Positions 34,961 through 43,870 of a DNA stretch of 64,000 nucleotides are shown piece by piece. The notes under the pieces are model-generated. The model had not been told where the DNA came from and did not search any database. It worked only from the letters and a program-made list of their open reading frames with translations. Origin of the DNA: Brachionus rotundiformis (lineage: Eukaryota > Rotifera > Eurotatoria > Ploima > Brachionidae); assembly GCA_016802295.1 (NCBI GenBank), contig JAESIW010000109.1, positions 311,368-375,367 of the forward strand. Reading direction: 5' to 3'. Each line of letters starts with the position of its first letter. Within the stretch, counting starts at the first letter, position 1. Position numbers and translations under genes: made by a program.

Positions 34961-35609
34961 ATGTCGGTAAGTTTAGGATCAATTTTTGGAAAAATAAAAT
35001 AAAAAAATTAAATACCAAGGGCTTGACCAAAGAGCAAATAAATGGTAAATTAGTTGTAAGGAGAATTTTGTGTTTAAATTTAAGATTAAGAGTTGAAGAA
35101 TGGATTCAGAATGTTTGACAAAGATGGCAGTGGGTCGATAGATCCACAAGAAATAAGAAATGTGGTCAAGAATTTTGACTCGTCTCTGAGTGACCATGAT
35201 ATTGATGAGCTGGTCGATGAGTTGGACAAAAATAATGACGGTCTGGTTGACTTTAATGAATTTGCCAGCCAGTTGGGCAGAAAATTTTACTCGCAGCCTC
35301 CAAGAGATGAGCTTGAGGCGGCATTCAAATACTTTGAGTATTTTTGAACAAAAAAAATTGTTAACTTAGTAAAAAATTGGTAAATTAAAGCAAAGATGGT
35401 TCAGGTTTTATTGATGAAGAAGAGCTGATTCAGGTCATTAAGCAATTAAATCCAAAGTATTCTGATGAACGGATCAAAAAGGTCATCACTTGCATAGATA
35501 AGGATAGTAGTGGAAAAATTAGCATTGATGGTAAGGATGTAAATTAATTGCTTTGATAGATTGATAATTATATTTTTGTTTAGAATTTATCCAAATGATG
35601 AGTAATTAA
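34961..35609 (+). CDS. Calmodulin-like EF-hand protein 4, exons 34961-34966, 35020-35044, 35091-35337, 35391-35530, 35584-35609
   Basis: The spliced product has 147 residues and begins MSGLTKEQINELKNGFRMFD, the standard calmodulin-type N-terminus. Introns are 53, 46, 53 and 53 bp. Loops: DKDGSGSIDPQE, DKNNDGLVDFNE, DKDGSGFIDEEE and DKDSSGKISIDE; all four have Gly at position 6 and Glu at 12, so this is the most canonical Ca2+ binder of the cluster. The second exon is only 25 bases. The ATG lies 23 bp after the putative stop of the preceding gene, and the TAG of that stop is also a good splice acceptor (TTTATTTAG). The gene may therefore be the 3' half of a fused transcript, the second gene of an operon, or an independent gene with a very compact promoter. 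Confidence 0.88.
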
Positions 35610-35824
35610 AAGCTGATTTTAAAATTTTTTGATTGATTAGTTTTATGTCATTTTTTAAAAATTAATACAATTTTTTAGATTTATTATAGAATTTTAATAA
35701 AGTATTAAGAAATTAATTAAAAATTAATATTTTTTTAATTTATGACTTATGAACAATAATATAACCAATTGGTATTTTACATTATCCAAAATAATAATGA
35801 TTTCCAAAAAGTTTGATTATAAAT

Positions 35825-36440
35825 AAGACCCAACCCCTTGGCAATGTCACTATTAACAAATTATCGATCCATTAGCTTGACAAGACTGCCTAGGAAAGCT
35901 TTCGAGAAGGTTATTGGAAGTAAAATAAACGCTTTATTAGAAAAAAAAATTGATGAATGTTAAGGGCTCAATAGGGACTTGAATAAAAATACTGAATTGT
36001 TTTGTATAAATTCTTTATTGTTTAAATTGCAATCTAAAACTAGATAAAACTATAAAAATCAAAACTACTATTTTTAAGGGTTCTCAGGACCTCCAGTTTT
36101 CCAACGACATCTTGATTCAATAACTAAACTAACTTATGGAATATCATAAAGAATATGAGATGAATTTAAATCGAGCATGATAAAACTAATGAATTAAAGA
36201 CAAAGACTGAAGATGCAAGCCAAGAATTATTTGCTAGTATGTAAACGTGGCTGTTGGGTAACATGAATACCTGACATGCAGTCTTAAGCTCATAAGAAAA
36301 CTAGCGATAATCTTTTTTTCTTGACCCAAAAGATTGAAGATAAATAATTAAAGAAAAGTGTGTGGGTTGTTCTTTGGCATTGCCAAGGCGTTTGACCGAG
36401 TTTGGCATAATTTAAATTCTAGAATCTTATTTCAAAATTC
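35825..36440 (+). pseudogene. Non-LTR reverse-transcriptase fragment, split by an LTR-like insertion
   Basis: 35825-35957 reads NPLAMSLLTNYRSISLTRLPRKAFEKVIGSKINALLEKK, matching the RT block 'NYRPISLT..(C)K.(F/L)E..I'. After the insertion at 35958-36263, about 36360-36440 reads GLFFGIAKAFDRVWHNLNSRILFQ, matching 'VFLDIAKAFDRVWH'. The two halves are collinear parts of one LINE RT domain, decayed by stops. The family differs from the RTE copies. Confidence 0.85.
35958..36263 (+). mobile_element. Solo-LTR-like element, 306 bp, 4-bp duplication TGAA
   Basis: Starts TGTTAAGGGCTCAATAGGG and ends GCTGTTGGGTAACA, so it has TG..CA ends inside a TGTTA/TAACA imperfect terminal repeat. TGAA lies on both sides (35954-35957, 36264-36267). 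A shorter relative with the same ends is at 46294-46391. This fits a solo LTR of a Gypsy-like (4-bp duplication) retrotransposon. It sits inside an older LINE fragment. Confidence 0.8.
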
Positions 36441-36650
36441 AAAAAAGTTAAATACAAAAGAAGAGAGGAAGAAAAAAGGTTCCACGTGATGAGAATGGAA
36501 AAATTATCAGGTCAAATTAAAGCTAACATTTCATCACTTTATAACTAAAACTCTAATTTAATAATAGTTATAGATAATTGTAATTTTGTCTCATAAAAAA
36601 AATTAGATAGATAACTGAACTAAAAAAAATTGAAGATTTTGTAAAATTCT

Positions 36651-36900
36651 GGCGTTGTGAAATTCAGAACCAAAAACAAAAAACACAACATCTAAAATGC
36701 CAAAGCACAAGTTCAGAAAGAGCAAAATATGTTCCCTGAATTGTAGCACTCAGTACATCCTTTGTACCGACAATATTATGATTCTGCAAAACTATGCAAT
36801 AAGTCTGCGAAATTCAGAATGTGAATTTTAGTACAAAACAAAAACAAAATATCATAGATGCTAAAGCTGAAGTTCTGAAAAAGCAAAACATGCTTTGTAG
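36651..36900. mobile_element. Palindromic MITE-like element, family A, copy 2 (rearranged)
   Basis: Shares the arm sequence of 6510-6794 (GTTGTGAAATTCAGAAC, AAAAACAAAAAACA, AGTTCAGAAAGAGCAAAA, GTACCGACAATATTATGATT). The second arm here (36829-36895) is in the same orientation as the first, not inverted, so the copy is rearranged. No target duplication seen. Confidence 0.65.
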
Positions 36901-37029
36901 CTTTTTTTATATTTGATATTAAATTTTTTATAATCTTATTTCATATCGAATTCGAAAAAAATTTTTTTCAAATTTAGCCTCTTCTACTCTTTTTGAACTT
37001 AGAAAAACAATGTAATAAATAACGGCTCG

Positions 37030-37745
37030 TTACTCGCATATATAAAGTTCTGCTTCGTGTATCTTAAAGCTATAACTCACAATCAGTTGATTCAACAACT
37101 TACTTATTAATATATAAAACAACTTTCGAGGTCTACCAGAACGGCTTCGATCAGAGACAGCACCAGTCTCTTCATATCGTTTTTTAGTTGAAGTGACACA
37201 TTTTGGAGATACTCCTAACATGTTGGCTATCTCATTTTGCTTTTTATATCCACTTTTTAGCAGACCAACGATCTGCCATTTTAGTGGGCTAGAGACGTTT
37301 TTTTTACCCATTTTTTGGTAATTTTTTGGCAAAATTAAGATTTGTTTGTTAAGCTATTTTGAAAGGACCTGAGTAGTTGGAGAGTATTTATTTTAAGCAT
37401 TTTTAGAGCACAATTTAATCAAAATTAGAAGCTATTTAAGAATTAATCATTCAGGTGTGAAAAAAGGTAGCAATGGTTGGTAAAACTTAATGTTTACCCG
37501 AATTCCTAAACTTTTGCACCGACTTTTATTTTTTATTTTTAGAGGAAGTTTTTTCATTATCTTACTATTTAAAAGTTAATTATATTTTTATTCCGAGTGT
37601 CATATATCAAATTATAGAGAAAAAAAATCTACAAATTAGTGCTTTAATTTTTTTTCTTTTGTACACAATTTTTCGTAAAATACAACAAGTAAACAATTTA
37701 AGATAAATAAAATAACCATTTCTAAACTTTTGCAACATACTGTAG
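37030..37745 (-). mobile_element. Tc1/mariner element, truncated: one terminus plus transposase N-terminus
   Basis: The terminus reads CAGTATGTTGCAAAAGTT on the minus strand from about 37741, the same end as at 21118. The frame from 37332 encodes a helix-turn-helix N-terminus: MPKNYQKMGKKNVSSPLKWQIVGLLKSGYKKQNEIANMLGVSPKCVTSTKKRYEETGAVSDRSRSGRPRKL, shown here for its HTH core (EIANMLGVSPKCV) and the GRPRK basic hook typical of Tc1 transposases. Reading then runs into unrelated sequence and stops at 37030; no DDE domain follows. Confidence 0.85.
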
Positions 37746-38020
37746 AATGCAGTATATAGTAAGGAATGAAGATTCTAAGAAAACTCCTTTCTGTATATTT
37801 TCACTTATCACATCTATGTTTCTTAAGTTTGATCTTAATCTAACTGATAATTACGACATTGATTGTGAGCCACAACTGTTATATCTTTCTTATATCTTTT
37901 AAAAAATTAAATTCTCAAAATTTAGAAACTCAAATTATGTTTTTTTTTCATTTTACTTGCAAAATTTTACTTATCTTATTTAGATAAACATAAACATTAA
38001 CAAAAAAATTTTTTCTCGTT
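37746..38020. other. Non-coding stretch before the EnSpm element
   Basis: AT-rich sequence without recognised features; ends in the TT target dinucleotide at 38019-38020. Confidence 0.4.
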
Positions 38021-38491
38021 CCCAGTCAATTTTGTATGAATGTTTCATTAATGAAATATCAGTGAACTTCGATGAAACATCGTCAGATTTAATGAAAAAT
38101 CAATGAATATTAAATATTAAACAAAATTACTTTTTATTTATTTGATTAATCTATTTTTTAAAAATAAAATTTGAAATATACTACTTTTTCTTTATTTTAG
38201 ACTTTATATTAATAATGAAACATTAATGAATTATCAGTGAACATCGATGATACATTAATAAATTTAATAAAAATAATTATATACCTAAAATTTATTTTCT
38301 TTATGTTAAAATGCATTCTTTTAATTTTTCACAAAATATAAAACATTTAGTAAATAAAAGACAGATTTTTAAATGTTTGAAAATAATTTCTATTCAATTA
38401 TAATATTATAATTAAAATAAATAAATTAATTTAAATGTTTTTAACATTATTTTTTAAAAATAATTATAGTTAAATTCCAATTATTGATAAG

Positions 38492-41385
38492 ATGCAAGAC
38501 AAAAATAGTTTCTATGGGCAAAAATTCAATTATTTGTTCACTGAGAAAAAATCACGCCAAAAAATATACAATCAATTGAGAATATTAAGATCAAACGCTA
38601 ATTACTCATCTAAATCTAGCCAATTTAGCGAATCACACAATGAGCCTTTAAATAATGAAATCATACCAAATGAAGAAACATCTGTTGTTCAAATTCAATC
38701 CCAGTTGCATCTGGAGGCTTTAGAATCAGTACAACATTCGTCGGTGAACTGTCATCTTAAGGATTTGTCTTGTGAAAATGAAGAATTATTTTTCTGTTAC
38801 AGTGATAGCTTATTATTTCAAGAAAATGTCCAAAATGAAAATCTAGATGTTTTACAGCATGCCGCTTTCTTCCTTACAATGTTTTTCAGTGCAAAATTTA
38901 CTCAATCAGCTTTGAAATTAACTTGTAATGCTTTTTCAATTTGGAATAAATCAAGTTTAAATCTTAAGCTGAATTTTGATCATTGCTCTAAATTGATGCT
39001 GAAATTTTGCCAAGATAAAAGGAATTATTTAAAAAAACAATTCTGCCAAGAGTGTAACCAATTTTTTATTTATCAGAAATCAAGACCGAATTGTGGAATT
39101 TGTCAAAAAAAGTAAGAAATTTATAAAAATCTTTAATAGAAAAATAATAAAAAAAAGTCCAATTTTAAATTCTAAGATATCAAAAAAAGTTTTCTTTTAT
39201 TAAAAAAAGACAGAGCCAAAGACTAACATTTTTTTTTAAAATTCGCGCCAGATCGAATTTTTGCCTATTCGTGTACTTAATTTGACTTCCTTGTTAAAAT
39301 CAAAGTCACTAAAATTTAATTTCATAAGTTCAAAATATTTTGTTGATACTTATATTAGCATTAGAGTTAATGTCCAATTCAAAAAAAAATAAAAATTATC
39401 TTTACTAAATTTAGATTACAGATCAACTATCTTTTGAATCTTGAAGACCAAATTAGAAGAGTTTTAAAACAAAAGAAAATTAACCTTTCGAAAATTATCA
39501 ATTCAAATAAGAATGAATTAGATGATGTTTATTCAGGCGAAATTTATCAAAATTTTATAAAAAAAAATTATGCTTCATTTATTAATGGAGAATGCCTATC
39601 ACTTTCATTTGCTACTGATGGAATCAGCTTTTGTAGTAAATCAAAACTATCAATGTGGCCATTGATTTTTGTAATTAATGAACTACCATTAGATATTCGT
39701 TTTTGTATCGAAAATATAATAATTGGAGGTTAAATTTAGTTAAATAAAAAGATTAATTAATAATTCTTTTTCTAGGAATTACTGTTTCAGAAGGTAAACC
39801 TTCTTTTAATTCCTTAATATCAGAAGTTGTTGGAAATGTAAAGAGACTGGAGTATGGTTTGGGCTTTGATTGTGGTACAGACAACTATAAAAACGTCAAG
39901 TTTTTTTTGTTGACAGCTGTTTTCGATAAGCCTGCGAGAGCAATGGTTCTTAATCTTAAAAATTCAACTGCTTTCTATGGATGCTTAAAATGTCTTCAAC
40001 CAGGAAAAACTTTAAAGACAAAAAAGAGTAGCTTAAATTTTTTCTTAATTTTGTTTAACATTTTTATATTTAGATGGAAATGTTCACATTTTCCGTATAG
40101 TAAACAAAACCCAGACGGTCCTCCACAAACAGTAGATAATTATAATCAAAGTATTAATATTCTCGCAAAAAATAACATTTTTGATCAACATAAAGGAGTA
40201 AAAGGGTACTGTGAGTTATCGAGACTAGATTTATTTCATCCTATCTTTAACACGAATATTGATGGAATGCATTCATTATTTTATGGAGTAATCAAAGGAT
40301 TGTTTGAATATTGGTTTGAAATTCCAAATTGTAAAGGTTCATTGAGAAAATTTGCAGACAAAATAAATGATCGATTGCTAAAAATACGTCCACCTAAATC
40401 ATGTCAAATAGCTCCCAGATCAATCTTTTTATGGAAACAGTGGCGAGCGAAGGAATTCATGGTATTCATTTTTTTTTACGCAATACCAGTTTTTCATGAA
40501 ATAATGTCTTTTGAATATTATCAGAATATAATAACATTAGTTATTTTTATTGAAATTCTCTATTCAAAATCAATTACGAGAGAGGAAGTTTATTATTCAA
40601 AAAAAATTATTAAAGAATTCTTGTCTAAAATAGAAAATTTGTATGATCCATTAATAATGAAATCTTCTTTTCATGAATTAATTCATCTTCCAAATTTGAC
40701 ATTACAATTCGGACCTTTAAATTCATGTTCAATGTTTCAATATGAGGAAATAAACAGAAAAATAACTCGTCTAATTAAGGGAAAATTTCTAGTAGCCGAT
40801 GAATTCATTAAGCTTTTTTTTACATCACAGTCAATAGAATTTTTCTTAAGGAGTATTCAATATACTGATGAAAATTTAAAAGAATTTATTTTTAAGAATT
40901 TTAAACTAGGAACTAGCAATAGAAAGTCATTTTCAGAATTTGGTATTAGATGTATTGGATCACCAATAATATTTAAAAATCAGATTTTTTCCAATTTAAT
41001 TTTCAAATATTTAGGTGTACAAAAAGAAAATTTAATTTCATATAAGAAAATTTTTTTAAATAATAAATATTTCAGTATTAAAAATTTAAAAGGTAGATTT
41101 TCTGATTGTTGTATTTTTGATAAAGAAACCAGTAAATATGGATTTATTGAAAATATTATTTTAATTGATTCTGAAGTTTTATTTATTTGTCAACTCATTG
41201 TAAATTTATATTGTCCTTTTTTTAACAGTAAATTCAGCAAAATTAAATCTCAATTTTTTGTAGCAGATCTAAGTTCCCATTTTTTTGTAGCAAATATTGA
41301 AAACTGCGAGAAATGTTTTTATACATACATTGAAGACAATCTTTTAATGATTTCATCTTTTAAAATGAATCATTTGTTTATTTAA
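38492..41385 (+). CDS. EnSpm/CACTA transposase (Tnp2-like), exons 38492-39111, 39415-39728, 39776-40027, 40074-41385 with a probable frameshift
   Basis: Cuts and inserts the element's DNA. Exon 1 gives an acidic/Ser-rich N-terminus ending in a zinc-ribbon-like CxxC pair (CQECNQFF...PNCGICQKK). The splice at 39112 restores LNLEDQIRRVLKQ, the standard continuation. Family blocks follow: SLSFATDGISFCSKSKLSMWPLIFVINELPLDIRF, then FDKPARAMVLNLKNSTAFYGCLKCLQPGK, then GVKGYCELSRLDLFHPIFNTNIDGMHSLFYGVIKGL, then WRAKEFMVFIFFYAIPVF, then SFHELIHLPNLTLQFGPLNSCSMFQYEEIN. Intron 3 (40028-40073, 46 bp) has good ends and its removal gives NGNVHIF, but FPYSKQNPDGPPQT lies one frame off, so one base appears lost in the T-run near 40088-40092. 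Read unspliced, the frame stays open through the intron. The remaining 400 codons are intact. Confidence 0.85.
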
Positions 41386-41488
41386 TTTCTTTTTTATATG
41401 TAAGACTTAAATTTAAATTAATTTTTCTTTTGTATGAATAAATTTTTTTTAAAGCGCATATTTTTCATTTATGAGATTTATTTGATAA

Positions 41489-42894
41489 ATGAGTAAAACT
41501 AAAAAAGCTTTAGGCTCTAAAAAATCAGTAGATTCTCTATCAAATATTTCCAGGATACCAGTCTTAAAAAAGGACATAAATTCACAAATTATTTCACAAA
41601 ACGTTGAGCACGTGAATAAATTTAAATCTTCTAACATAAATCCATGTGTGTGGAGCAGTGCAAAAATGGTTCAAATTGAAGACAAAACATGTCGAGATAA
41701 GCAATCAGCAAAAGCTAGTGTAAGAAAAAAATTCCAATTACTCAAAATTTTCATAAAATAACTTAAATTTTCTAATCAAAAGGATTCAAAATATTCCAAA
41801 TCAACTGTTTTATCAAATTCACGCTGCACAGAAAAAACTTTTTTATCATCAAACTTATCAAATACCATAAATATGTCAGAAATGATTTCAATCGAAAAAG
41901 ACTCTAAAAAAACTAGTTTAGCTTCAAAAAGCTCGTCAAGTGATCTGTTTAGTCTTGTTATATGGGAGATAGATCAAACTTATTCTATAATTAACTGTAG
42001 GGATTTTGTAGAAGATGAAGATATTCAAATTGATTCTATTAAGCTAGCCAAGTACAAAAACAATCTTTTTAAAGCAAAAGTGAAAAAAATTGATACTAAA
42101 ATACAGTGTGAAAGGCAATTAGATTTAATTACAAGATACAATTCAAACAAAGATAATACAAAAAAAAGAAAATTAAGTATTATGACTGAAAAAAATAATC
42201 CAGACGTTGAACCTTTGGCAGAAAAGGAATATTTAAAAACAAAAATTAGGGAACTTGAAAATCAATTACTAATCAAGTCCAGATTGATCCAAGATCAAAC
42301 AATTGAATTAGAGAGATTAAGAGAATGTAATAATTTACTGAAGGAGTCTTTTACAAAAAATGACATAGAAAAATTTATTTCGATATCTAAAAATTTCTTG
42401 AACACTTTCGGGACGAAATCGGATTTAGAAAGCATTTCTCAAATGGTTTTTGGAGAAGACCCTGAGCACTGCATTTTAAGTCAAAGATATACTTCTATCA
42501 AAATTTCTTTTTTCTTTAAAAATGAAGTAGAATTTTTGCTAAGAGAAACTAATATTAGTCATACTAGTGTTTATCGTAAAATAATGACAAAATTAATCCC
42601 TTCTCTTGATACTTGGAGCAAGCGAAATGGGGAATCAATGTTGATTGACTTCCCTCAAAAAATATATGCAGCTGCTGGTAATTTAAAAAATAATAGTAAA
42701 TTCTATTAATAATAAATATTTTTTAAGATTTTGTTAAAACTTATCGGCAAGAATTCAATCAATCACTGATTAAATCAACTTTGAGACAAATGTGTGCTGA
42801 AGCCAGAAGAGAAATCAAAAAATCATCAAATCCAAATGTAAAAGTATTAAAAGAATCAAATGAGGATCTAGTGGAACCGTCCGAATATGAATAA
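41489..42894 (+). CDS. Second protein of the EnSpm element, coiled-coil, exons 41489-41719, 41783-42677, 42728-42894
   Basis: The spliced product has 430 residues. Introns are 63 and 50 bp. The N-terminal third is Ser/Lys-rich. Residues about 190-235 form a heptad-patterned coiled coil (EKEYLKTKIRELENQLLIKSRL..QTIELERLREC). The C-terminal region (SVYRKIMTKLIPSLDTWSKRNG... then YRQEFNQSLIKSTLRQMCAEARREIKK) is helical and vaguely like BEN-type DNA-binding domains, but I would not assign it. It starts 103 bp after the transposase stop, inside the terminal repeats. CACTA elements often encode a second DNA-binding protein that recognises subterminal repeats; that role is an inference here. The frame is intact. 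Confidence 0.8.
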
Positions 42895-43230
42895 TACATA
42901 TATTATTCTGATTCTGACTTTTCAGGTGTTAATGTATATTATAATAACTAAATATTTATGTATTAATATAATAGAAATTAAAATGTTTTTTTGTATCTAA
43001 ATTAAAAAAGTTTCCATTAAAATTGTTTTTAATAAAAATTAATTGAATATTTAAATATAAAATTATATAAATTTGATTTATTTAAAAAAAAAACAATATA
43101 CAACAATAAAAAAATTCATCAATTATCCATCGATGATACATGCTGAAATGTATCACTCCTCATTGATGATGCATCAAACTATTTTTACGTTCTTTCATTG
43201 ATGTCACATTATAAAAAATTTAACTGGGTT

Positions 43231-43599
43231 AGAAAAACTTTTACTTCAGAACTCCAAGTATACTGTTGTTCTGAGTCACATGCTTATGTCTCAAAATTTT
43301 ATTTTCCAAATTACATCACCTTACACTTTTCATTTGTAGAACTCAAATGATGGCCAGCATTGAAGATTATTTACGGCACTAAGTTTAGGATTTCACAGGA
43401 TCAGTTTCAGATCCGCTTATTTTTCTGATTTTTATTAATGATTTTCCTTATCTTTTTAGAAAACTTTAAATGAAAATGGTTGCATTTGTTTATTCTGTCA
43501 TGGACTAGACTTCTAAATGTCTAAAACTTTTTCTGTGAATGAAACCAAGTGAAGCGAATTCTGTTTTCATAAATAGGGCGCTGTAATTCAAAATTGGTG
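43231..43599 (+). pseudogene. Decayed reverse-transcriptase fragment around 43380-43470
   Basis: With frame changes the plus strand reads GFPQ/GSVSDPLIFLIFINDFPYLFR, the RT block around 'G(V/I)PQGSVLGPLLFLIFINDLP'. Only this block is recognisable; the flanks on both sides are featureless AT-rich sequence. Confidence 0.65.
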
Positions 43600-43870
43600 C
43601 AGATTTTGTAGACTTTCGCAGTAATCCTTCTCAAGCTACCAGTGTGGAAGCTGTTCAGGCTTTTTTTTTCAACTCAGACACTCTCCACCATTTATTACAT
43701 CAGTCTAGCTTTTTCTACTGTATTGTATATTTTAATTTTTGTTTCCTTGCCGTAGCATTTTGATTTCCAAACTGGTTTAAGTCTGGCAAATATTTCTTTA
43801 TGCATTTACATTGCTTTACTTATTCTACTTCTTGAGTAGTTGAATTCACTGACACACTCAGTTCAATGTA
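43600..43870 (-). pseudogene. Old RTE-type LINE fragment
   Basis: Minus-strand sequence parallels the 7175-7573 copy: CACACTGGTAGCTTGAG (FHTGSLRR block), the Y-S-x-V-x-K stretch and the GCTACGGCAAGGAAACAAAA (SYGKETK/SYSKKTK) block are all present, with many substitutions and frameshifts. Clearly older than the other RTE copies. Confidence 0.7.

Larger units (their letters stand above)
38019..43230 (+). mobile_element. Complete EnSpm/CACTA-type DNA transposon, 5,208 bp, TT target duplication
   Basis: The element spans 38021-43228. It starts CCCAGTCAATTTTG and ends with the inverted counterpart ATTTAACTGGG; TT flanks both ends (38019-38020, 43229-43230). Inside each end are many subterminal short repeats of the types AATGAA, ATCAATGA and TGATACAT/ATCGATGA, in both orientations (for example 38041-38110, 38215-38270 and 43118-43205), as known for CACTA elements. 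It carries two spliced genes on the plus strand: a Tnp2-like transposase and a coiled-coil protein. Terminal CCCAG differs from the plant CACTA motif. Boundaries were set by eye. Confidence 0.88.

Noticed and set aside
41873..42709. Treating the 278-codon frame as a gene of its own
   Set aside because: Good splice sites at both ends (acceptor at 41782, donor at 42678) join it to exons at 41489 and 42728, so it is the middle of a 430-residue protein.
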